Positions 8,482-13,898 of a stretch of 13,898 nucleotides of DNA are shown here, piece after piece; position 1 is the first letter of the stretch, and the number at the start of each line of letters is the position of its first letter. Both the position numbers and the translations under genes were made by a program. The stretch is from Lentimicrobiaceae bacterium (GTDB lineage: Bacteria; Bacteroidota; Bacteroidia; Bacteroidales; WCHB1-69). The notes under the pieces are model-generated. The model had not been told where the DNA came from, made no database searches, and worked only from the letters and a program-made list of their open reading frames with translations. The stretch spans positions 1 to 13,898 of the forward strand of contig WRNX01000023.1 in assembly GCA_009776395.1 (NCBI GenBank), written 5' to 3'.

Positions 8482-9324
8482 ATGAGTTACAAGTTACAAG
8501 TTACAAGTTACAAGTTATTTTTCATCGCTTTCTTCCTTTCTCCTTTTCTCCTTTTTTCACAATTATCAATTCTCGACTCTATCGTCATACTTCATACTAA
8601 TGATACCCACAGTCGTTTGGAATCTTACGATGAACCCGGTGTGGGCGATGTGGGTGGAGTAGTGCGGCGGCATACTTTTATTCAGCAAACTCGAGATCAA
8701 TATCCTAATATAGTTGTAGTAGATGCCGGCGATTTTTCGCAAGGAACTCCTTACTACAACCTCTTTAAAGGTGTTCCCGAAATAGAACTCATGAATAAAA
8801 TGGGATACGATGTGGTTGCATTGGGAAACCACGAATTTGACAACGGCTCCAAAATACTGGCAAAAAGATTAAAACTTGCCGATTTTAAAATTGTTTGTGC
8901 AAATTATCAATTTAAAAACAAAAAACTTGCTAAATTGGTTAAATCTTACACAATATTAAATATTGGTGGAAAAAAAATTGGTTTTTTTGGACTGTTGTGC
9001 GATATGAAAAGAGTAGTAATGCCTAATTATTATCAGGAAACAACATTTTTAAACCCCATAATTACAGCAAAAAAAATTATAGATATACTAAAAAACAAAG
9101 AACAGTGTGATCTCATTATCTGTCTTTCTCATTTGGGAATTGACGCGGAATTTGAGGGTGATATTACAGATAAAGACCTTGCTGCGCAAGTACCAGGGAT
9201 TGATTTTATTATCGGCGGGCATACCCACAAATTGTTAGAAGAACCTCTAATTATTAATGATACCAAAATTTTACAAGTACGTAAAAATGGAATTTATGTA
9301 GGAAAATTAGTAATTAGTGATTAG
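8482..9324 (+). CDS. Secreted metallophosphatase, 5'-nucleotidase (UshA N-terminal domain) type
   Basis: This 280-residue product is a calcineurin-like metallophosphatase of the UshA/5'-nucleotidase branch, which hydrolyses phosphate esters such as nucleotides outside the inner membrane. Metal-binding motifs are all present: HTNDTH (38-43), DAGD (81-84), GNHEFDNG (115-122), SHLG (216-219) and GGHTH (245-249). A hydrophobic stretch (about 13-26, ending FSQ) acts as the signal peptide. Full-length UshA-type enzymes run to about 550 residues with a C-terminal substrate-binding domain. That domain is absent here and is not encoded next door, so substrate range is uncertain. The start lies against a heptanucleotide repeat that encodes residues 2-12, including a duplicated SYKL, and no alternative Met exists before residue 104. 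The 3' end overlaps the convergent glyQS by 18 bases and is built from another heptad repeat. Confidence 0.9.
   Translation: MSYKLQVTSYKLFFIAFFLSPFLLFSQLSILDSIVILHTNDTHSRLESYDEPGVGDVGGVVRRHTFIQQTRDQYPNIVVVDAGDFSQGTPYYNLFKGVPEIELMNKMGYDVVALGNHEFDNGSKILAKRLKLADFKIVCANYQFKNKKLAKLVKSYTILNIGGKKIGFFGLLCDMKRVVMPNYYQETTFLNPIITAKKIIDILKNKEQCDLIICLSHLGIDAEFEGDITDKDLAAQVPGIDFIIGGHTHKLLEEPLIINDTKILQVRKNGIYVGKLVISD
8485..8517 (+). repeat. Heptanucleotide tandem repeat (AGTTACA, 4.7 copies) at the start of a CDS
   Basis: Four perfect AGTTACA units and a partial fifth (AGTTA) follow directly after the ATG at 8482. The unit length is not a multiple of three, so each unit gained or lost changes the frame. 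The repeat itself is open in all three frames. After gain of one unit the first stop would be TAA at 8598-8600; after loss of one unit it would be TAG at 8660-8662. Both outcomes remove every catalytic motif. Confidence 0.95.
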
Positions 9325-9325
9325 T
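9305..9325 (+). repeat. Heptad repeat (RATTAGT x3) forming the overlapping 3' ends of two genes
   Basis: Three heptads, AATTAGT, AATTAGT and GATTAGT, lie end to end. They supply the stop of the plus-strand metallophosphatase (TAG, 9322-9324), the stop of the minus-strand glyQS (TAA, complement of 9307-9309), and the last few residues of both proteins. The two copies that match exactly and the third with one change make a chance array unlikely but possible in AT-rich DNA. Confidence 0.7.
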
Positions 9326-10815
9326 TGTAAAAGAATCTCTTCAATTTTCACTCTTTTTTGCAGCATGGAATCGCGCTCGCGAATAGTAACCGTGTCGTTT
9401 TCCAATGTTTCATTATCTATGGTAATACAGTAGGGTGTTCCAATGGCGTCTTGTCTTCGGTAGCGTCTGCCAATGGCATCTTTTTCATCATATTGGCACA
9501 TCATTTTTGGTTTTAATAGTTCCATCACTTCGCGAGCTTTTTCGGGAAGTCCATCTTTTTTTACCAAAGGTAACACTGCCACTTTTACAGGCGCTAATTG
9601 GGGTGGAATTTTTAGCACTACACGTTCGGAACCGTCGGGAAGTTTTTCCTCTGTATAAGCGTTGCTCAATACAGCCAAAAACATTCTGTCCACGCCAATA
9701 GAGGTCTCTATCACATAAGGGATGTAACTTTCGTTTGTTTCGGGGTCAAAGTATCTAAGTTTTTTTCCGGAATATTTTTCGTGTTGCGCCAAATCGAAAT
9801 CGGTGCGGGAGTGAATCCCTTCCAACTCTTTGAATCCGAATGGGAAACGGAACTCAATATCGGTGGCGGCATTGGCATAATGCGCCAATTTTTCATGGTC
9901 GTGAAATCGATAATTTTCTTCGCCAATTCCCAAAGAGAGGTGCCATTTTTTACGCATTTCTTTCCAATACTCAAACCATTTAAGTTCTTCTCCCGGGCGT
10001 ACAAAAAACTGCATTTCCATCTGTTCAAACTCACGCATACGGAAAATGAACTGTCTCGCTACTATCTCGTTACGAAATGCTTTACCTATTTGTGCAATAC
10101 CAAATGGAATTTTCATTCTTCCTGTTTTATACACATTTAAAAAATTCACAAAGATGCCTTGAGCGGTTTCGGGGCGCAGGAAAATTGTGTCAGCCCCCTC
10201 TGCCACAGAACCCATCTGCGTAGCAAACATCAAATTAAACTGACGCACATCTGTCCAATTTTTAGTTCCCGATACAGGACAGGCAATCTCTAATTCTTCA
10301 ATTAATGATTTGATGCCGGCTAAATCGGTTTCGGTCATCAAAGCAGCAAAGCGACTGCTAATGGCATCAATTTTTTCCTGATTTCTTAAAACATTGGGAT
10401 TTGTTTTACAAAACAATTTTTCATCAAAATTTTCGAACTTCTTTTTTGCTTTATCTACCTCTTTTTCAATTTTTTCTTCTAATTTTTGGAGATAATCTTC
10501 AATAAGCACATCGGCGCGGTATCTTTTTTTCGAATCTTTATTGTCAATAAGCGGGTCGTTAAATGCGTCCACGTGTCCGGAAGCTTTCCAAACAGTGGGG
10601 TGCATAAAAATGGCGCTGTCAATTCCCACGATATTTTCGTGAAGTTGCACCATTGCATGCCACCAGTATTGTTTGATGTTGTTTTTGAGTTCCACGCCAT
10701 ACTGTCCGTAGTCGTAAACGGCGCTTAATCCGTCGTAAATTTCGCTGGATGGAAAAATATAGCCATACTCTTTGGCGTGGGCTATAATTTGTTTAAAAAG
10801 TTCGTCGTGTGTCAT
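9307..10815 (-). CDS. glyQS: Glycyl-tRNA synthetase, single-chain homodimeric type
   Basis: This class II aminoacyl-tRNA synthetase charges tRNA-Gly with glycine in the cytoplasm. The 502-residue chain is the alpha2 (eukaryote-like) form, not the two-gene GlyQ/GlyS form of E. coli. Visible signatures are GYIFPSSEIYDG (18-29), LRPETAQGIF (213-222), the motif 2 region FRNEI through FRMREFEQME (247-268), motif 3 ETSIGVDR (370-377), and the C-terminal anticodon-binding domain from about 408, with YRRQDAIGTPY (452-462). A long charged, coiled-coil-like insertion (about 110-175) separates the two halves of the catalytic core, as is common in this branch. The ATG at 10815 starts a run (MTHDELFKQI) typical of the family. 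Its 3' end converges on and overlaps the metallophosphatase by 18 bases. A heptad repeat lies just upstream of the start. glyS is also used as a symbol for this form. Confidence 0.96.
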   Translation of the reverse strand: MTHDELFKQIIAHAKEYGYIFPSSEIYDGLSAVYDYGQYGVELKNNIKQYWWHAMVQLHENIVGIDSAIFMHPTVWKASGHVDAFNDPLIDNKDSKKRYRADVLIEDYLQKLEEKIEKEVDKAKKKFENFDEKLFCKTNPNVLRNQEKIDAISSRFAALMTETDLAGIKSLIEELEIACPVSGTKNWTDVRQFNLMFATQMGSVAEGADTIFLRPETAQGIFVNFLNVYKTGRMKIPFGIAQIGKAFRNEIVARQFIFRMREFEQMEMQFFVRPGEELKWFEYWKEMRKKWHLSLGIGEENYRFHDHEKLAHYANAATDIEFRFPFGFKELEGIHSRTDFDLAQHEKYSGKKLRYFDPETNESYIPYVIETSIGVDRMFLAVLSNAYTEEKLPDGSERVVLKIPPQLAPVKVAVLPLVKKDGLPEKAREVMELLKPKMMCQYDEKDAIGRRYRRQDAIGTPYCITIDNETLENDTVTIRERDSMLQKRVKIEEILLQLITNY

Positions 10816-10821
10816 AAAATT

Positions 10822-10863
10822 AGTTTTCAGTTTTCAGTTTTTATTAATCATTAATTACTAACT
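10822..10863. repeat. Degenerate heptad array just upstream of glyQS (six units, 42 bases)
   Basis: On the plus strand the units are AGTTTTC, AGTTTTC, AGTTTTT, then ATTAATC, ATTAATT, ACTAACT, which is six units of seven bases with no gap. The first three are near-identical, and the last three match each other with one or two changes. The array begins seven bases upstream of the glyQS ATG and reaches into the stop of the short ORF at 10862. It therefore lies in the likely glyQS 5' leader. Confidence 0.65.
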
Positions 10864-10957
10864 AATCGGTTAAAATCCGGTCTGTTTCTTGTAGAGAAGC
10901 CAACACTGTTTCAAAAGTTGCGGAATGAGGAGGTGGTAAGTTGCTGGTTTTGTTCAT
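10862..10957 (-). pseudogene. 31-codon ORF, possible stub of an ETDR-repeat coiled-coil family
   Basis: From ATG at 10957 to TAG at 10862-10864 the frame encodes 31 residues beginning MNKTSNLPPPHSATFE and containing the segment SLQETDRILTD. This resembles, from memory, the N-termini of Bacteroidota proteins that carry ETDR/KE coiled-coil repeats ahead of a nuclease-like domain. If that is right, only the first 31 residues remain, ending in the heptad repeat upstream of glyQS. An alternative is a short leader peptide co-transcribed with glyQS, since the candidate promoter at 11003-11010 lies upstream of it. The Pro-Pro-Pro run could slow ribosomes, but there are no glycine codons, so classical attenuation by glycine supply is not supported. 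Confidence 0.4.
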
Positions 10958-11002
10958 ATTAGTACATTTTATTAAAAAAAATTCTCAACGTTAATTCGGC
11001 GG

Positions 11003-11010
11003 CAAATATA
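11003..11010 (-). promoter_or_regulatory. Putative -7 box (TATATTTG) for glyQS and the short upstream ORF
   Basis: On the minus strand TATATTTG followed by CCGCC matches TAnnTTTG exactly. It lies 46 bases upstream of the short ORF ATG and about 190 bases from glyQS. The downstream CCGC is shared with the acyl-CoA ligase promoter candidate. No TTTG is seen at -33. Confidence 0.42.
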
Positions 11011-11093
11011 CACCAATAAATACCATTTGTTAAGGGGAATGGGTATTTTTTTAATCTTTTTTCTAAATCTAATATATATATTATAAATTATAT

Positions 11094-11101
11094 TACTTTT
11101 G
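11094..11101 (+). promoter_or_regulatory. Putative -7 box (TACTTTTG) for the repeat-bearing surface protein
   Basis: TACTTTTG matches TAnnTTTG exactly and lies 28 bases before the ATG at 11130, downstream of a long A/T tract. This spacing leaves a leader of about 20 bases. A -33 TTTG is not visible. Confidence 0.42.
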
Positions 11102-11129
11102 TCCCCACTATTCTAATAATCGAATAATT

Positions 11130-13898
11130 ATGAAAAAATTTTATCTTTTCCTTTTAAGCATATTTTTATTGAACGTTTTTTCTGTAAACGCGCAAAGTAC
11201 AGACGGAACAGATTTTTGGCTAACCTTCGGAAAAAACTGGAGAGAAGGAACGTCAACTGCAAACCCACCCGGTGAAAATAATACTATTGTCGTTCCACGA
11301 ATACGAATTGTGAGTAAAGACTTAGTAACCGAAGTGCAAATAGTATTTACTAATTTATCTGCTACAAGTCCTGACAGAGTCATTTCACGTACTCTTCAAC
11401 CCAGAAGTGCGGAAACAATAGCACTGAACACAAATCAAAAAAATGCGGCGTATCTTACTTCGTCAGGAACTTCAAGTTTAAGCATTCATATTACCAGCGA
11501 TCACCCTATTACCGCTTATGCGTTGAATCAATGTAATAAATCTGCAGACGCTACTAATATTTTGCCCGTACCCGCGCTGGGTACAGATTATTATCAAATA
11601 TCATATCAACCTCAAGGAAATTGGGCTACTCCCATGTATGGCGCTCCCTCTTGCCAAGACGCGTATGCCGTAATTGCAACGGAAGACAATACCAGGGTTT
11701 TTCATGCTAATGGAACCACTCCTGTGGCAACACTTAATACAGGACAAGTATATTACAGAACTTCCGGATCAGATATGACCGGCACTCATGTTACTGCTGA
11801 TAAACCTGTCGCTTTTTTCGCCCTTAATCAAGGTACCTGGATTAAAAATAGCAGCAGTAAAGATTGTTTGTTTCAACAGTTGGCGCCTGTGGATACATGG
11901 GGCTATAATTTTCTTATACCCGTTACCAATATTTCAGGGAATAATCATATCGACAGAGTGCGTATTGTGGCATCTCAAGACAGTACACATGTTACACGAC
12001 ACGGAGGATCACACGTATCGGCTCCCGGAGGGCAAACAGGACTTACACCTTACACCCTTAATGCAGGTCAATTTATTGAACTTGAAGTTTTTTATAATCA
12101 GGATGGATGTTTTATTGAAGCAGACAAACCTGTTGGAGTGTGCCCTTATCTAATAACACCACCGAGTACCAGCGATTATGACCCTGCGCAGGCATGGCTC
12201 CCTTCTATGGAGCAATTGGCTACCGCTGCATTGATAGCGCCTTTTAAACCTACTTCCGGTACTTCATTAACAACTCACATGGCATTGATTTTAGCGCCTA
12301 CCGATGCGGCGCCTAATACAAGAGTTACTATTGGAACCGGTTTGCCAACTACCTTACCAAGTAACGGATGGAGAGCCAATGCAGCGTCTGGAATGTCGTT
12401 TTACAACTATGACATGACCGATTTAGATGCATCATACCGCTTTACTAACACTGATGGAATTATTGTAATGGCATACGGGTACGGTCCTGCAGAATCTTAC
12501 TATTATCTTGGTTACTCTTCCATGCTCAATTTGAACGCCTATTTTGAAGCAAACAACGTACATAACGGACTGATAGAGAACATGCTTTTTTGTGATGAAT
12601 ATGAAATCGAATTTATAGCAACCTTAGAAAATGTATTTAACTTAAAATGGTATATTAATGATCCGTTAAAACTTCAACCGTTGCACGAAAATGAGGATAT
12701 CTGGGAACAAACTTTTTCTGCTGGAAATTATTCTATTGTGATGTATGTGGAATTTATTGACGGGACTACTAATGAATTTGAGGGTATTTTGCATATTGGT
12801 GCGAATATTACTGCAACTGCAGATCCTGGTATTGGGGGAACAGTTGTTCCCCCAACAGAATGCGTTCAGGTGGGCGAAACGGTTACCCTTACTGCTATTC
12901 CAAACACCCCCGATTATGTTTTTGATGGATGGACACAGGGTAATACTCCTGTTCTCGGAGGCGAAACGCTCACTTTTACCGTTACCGGAGACCGCGATTT
13001 GACAGCGCATTTTAAATTAAACAATGTAGATATTACTACTTCGGTAGCACCATCAAATGTAGGTACCACTGAGGGAGACGATAGTTATCAGGTAGGAAGT
13101 ATAGCAACCGTAAAGGCTACCGCTGATTCCTGCCACACGTTTTTGAATTGGACAGACGACAAAGGGCGTGAACTTTCTACGGATAATCCTTATTCATTTA
13201 CGGTTACCGGACAGCTTCATCTCATAGCTCATTTTACACTAAACAGTTATACGGTTACTTTATATGCTGACCCATCGGTTGGAAGCTCCCTTTCCGGAGA
13301 TGGCGAGTACAACTGCGGCGACTATGTTACAGTAACCGCTACGGAAAGCGACTGCTATACATTTGAAAATTGGACCGACAATAAAGGAGAAGTGGTTTCT
13401 GATGAAAATCCATATACGTTCAACATTGAGAATACTTGTGATTTAACTGCTAATTTTACGTTGAATACCTATAAAGTTGCTTCATCTTCGCATCCGGAAG
13501 AGGGCGGAACAACTTTAGGCGATAACACCGATTTCCCCTGCGGCGATTATATTATCTTAACAGCAACCCCCGATCCCTGCTACAACTTTGTAAACTGGAC
13601 AGAAGATGGTAAACAGGTTTCTACAGACAATCCGTATAACTTTAAAGTAACTGAGCCTCACAATGTAGTTGCTAATTTTGAGATTAAACTTTATAATGTT
13701 TTTCTATTGGCTAATCCTTCAACGAGCAATGAGGTTGATGGATATGGTTATAATTTCGACTGCGGAGATCCGATAAATATTAACGCCTCTCCAGGCGACT
13801 GTTACACCTTTTCCAACTGGACCAACAGCGCTGGTGAGGTGGTTTCTACCGATCCCAACTTCACATTTACCATTTTGAGTGATACTACCCTGACTGCC
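11130..13898 (+). CDS. Secreted IgGFc-binding-domain protein with InlB-like repeats, 3' end outside window
   Basis: The frame is open for 923 codons to the right edge. It starts with a signal peptide (MKKFYLFLLS through SVNAQ, 1-22). Next comes a region opening with TDGTDFWLTFGKNW, with later stretches such as SSLSIHITSDHPITAYALN and ADKPVAFFALNQGTW. This is the pattern of the IgGFc-binding N-terminal family found in many Bacteroidota surface proteins. Immunoglobulin binding is the family name, not a demonstrated activity. Residues about 488-559 look like a small beta-sandwich (LKWYIND and GNYSIVMYVEF), followed from residue 560 by InlB-type repeats of 74 residues. The architecture is that of a large secreted adhesin. 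A C-terminal type IX secretion signal would be expected beyond the window but cannot be seen. It is probably transcribed alone from the TACTTTTG promoter. Confidence 0.88.
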   Translation, partial: MKKFYLFLLSIFLLNVFSVNAQSTDGTDFWLTFGKNWREGTSTANPPGENNTIVVPRIRIVSKDLVTEVQIVFTNLSATSPDRVISRTLQPRSAETIALNTNQKNAAYLTSSGTSSLSIHITSDHPITAYALNQCNKSADATNILPVPALGTDYYQISYQPQGNWATPMYGAPSCQDAYAVIATEDNTRVFHANGTTPVATLNTGQVYYRTSGSDMTGTHVTADKPVAFFALNQGTWIKNSSSKDCLFQQLAPVDTWGYNFLIPVTNISGNNHIDRVRIVASQDSTHVTRHGGSHVSAPGGQTGLTPYTLNAGQFIELEVFYNQDGCFIEADKPVGVCPYLITPPSTSDYDPAQAWLPSMEQLATAALIAPFKPTSGTSLTTHMALILAPTDAAPNTRVTIGTGLPTTLPSNGWRANAASGMSFYNYDMTDLDASYRFTNTDGIIVMAYGYGPAESYYYLGYSSMLNLNAYFEANNVHNGLIENMLFCDEYEIEFIATLENVFNLKWYINDPLKLQPLHENEDIWEQTFSAGNYSIVMYVEFIDGTTNEFEGILHIGANITATADPGIGGTVVPPTECVQVGETVTLTAIPNTPDYVFDGWTQGNTPVLGGETLTFTVTGDRDLTAHFKLNNVDITTSVAPSNVGTTEGDDSYQVGSIATVKATADSCHTFLNWTDDKGRELSTDNPYSFTVTGQLHLIAHFTLNSYTVTLYADPSVGSSLSGDGEYNCGDYVTVTATESDCYTFENWTDNKGEVVSDENPYTFNIENTCDLTANFTLNTYKVASSSHPEEGGTTLGDNTDFPCGDYIILTATPDPCYNFVNWTEDGKQVSTDNPYNFKVTEPHNVVANFEIKLYNVFLLANPSTSNEVDGYGYNFDCGDPININASPGDCYTFSNWTNSAGEVVSTDPNFTFTILSDTTLTA
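12807..13898 (+). repeat. Five InlB-like protein repeats, 73-74 codons each (last one cut)
   Basis: Units are 12807-13025 (73 codons), 13026-13247, 13248-13469, 13470-13691 (74 codons each) and 13692-13898 (69 codons, cut by the edge). Each carries the pattern G-T ... V-x-x-A-T-x-x-x-x-Y-x-F-x-N-W-T ... S-x-x-N-P-Y-x-F-x-V-T ... L-x-A-x-F-x-L-N. This is the divergent InlB/Listeria-Bacteroides repeat type. Units 3, 4 and 5 have CGD and CY-x-F cysteines 14-15 residues apart. Unit 2 keeps only the second cysteine, and unit 1 has neither at those positions. The DNA copies are clearly diverged, so this is an old protein repeat, not a recent tandem duplication. Confidence 0.9.

Larger units (their letters stand above)
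10958..11129. other. Divergent intergenic region between glyQS leader and surface-protein gene
   Basis: These 172 bases hold no ORF I would call. They contain two candidate -7 boxes pointing outward (described separately) and a very AT-rich tract at about 11064-11096 that could act as an upstream element for the rightward gene. No tRNA, riboswitch-like structure or T-rich terminator hairpin was seen. Together with the short ORF and heptad array, the whole gap between the glyQS start and the next gene is 314 bases. Confidence 0.6.

Noticed and set aside
9781..10140. 119-codon plus-strand frame antisense to glyQS
   Set aside because: It covers the conserved motif 2 region of glyQS on the other strand and shows no domain or signal peptide.
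10816..11002. T-box or other glycine-responsive leader for glyQS
   Set aside because: No T-box sequence or specifier-stem arrangement is visible, T-boxes are not typical of this phylum, and the short ORF has no glycine codons.
12666..13010. 114-codon minus-strand frame within the surface-protein gene
   Set aside because: It is antisense to the InlB-like repeat region, whose plus-strand frame is clearly coding.
12807..13898. CRISPR-like or recent DNA tandem array
   Set aside because: The repetition is at protein level with long diverged units and an open frame throughout; there are no short identical repeats with spacers.

Overview
The window is AT-rich and reads as Bacteroidota, most likely Bacteroidales-like. 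The evidence is the absence of clear Shine-Dalgarno sequences before most starts, -7 boxes of the TAnnTTTG type, signal peptides ending in A-Q, and families typical of this phylum (a DUF4301 protein, an IgGFc-binding-domain surface protein with InlB-like repeats, a roughly 1000-residue secreted TPR protein, and a single-chain glycyl-tRNA synthetase). No species is claimed.

Layout. A long-chain acyl-CoA ligase on the minus strand runs off the left edge (1-1304). It is divergent from a plus-strand block: purA (1489-2760), a 47-residue putative lipoprotein whose start overlaps the purA stop by one base (2760-2903), a large exported TPR protein (2997-6005), nadE (6061-6885), a DUF4301 protein (6901-8463) and a short metallophosphatase/5'-nucleotidase-like protein (8482-9324). 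The last of these converges on, and overlaps by 18 bases, glyQS on the minus strand (9307-10815). Upstream of glyQS lies a 31-codon ORF (10862-10957) that looks like the stub of a larger coding family. A divergent promoter region then leads to a plus-strand secreted protein (11130 onward, cut by the right edge). It has an N-terminal IgGFc-binding-type region and at least five 74-residue InlB-like repeats.

The core genes are ordinary housekeeping functions: AMP synthesis (purA), NAD synthesis (nadE), glycine tRNA charging (glyQS) and fatty-acid activation. They share no single pathway. The plus-strand block from 2997 to 9324 has short gaps (55, 15 and 18 bases) and may be co-transcribed.

I found no clear new multi-gene system, CRISPR array, transposase, prophage or RNA gene. 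The most notable signal lies between genes. Period-7 tandem repeats sit at three consecutive gene borders (8485-8517, 9305-9325, 10822-10863). One begins directly after a start codon and forms the first codons of the metallophosphatase, so a change in copy number would shift its frame. Other points for a second look are the tiny lipoprotein with a Cys-x-Cys tail after purA, nucleotidyltransferase-like motifs in the DUF4301 protein, a REP-like palindrome before nadE, and the gain of cysteine pairs along the InlB-like repeats.
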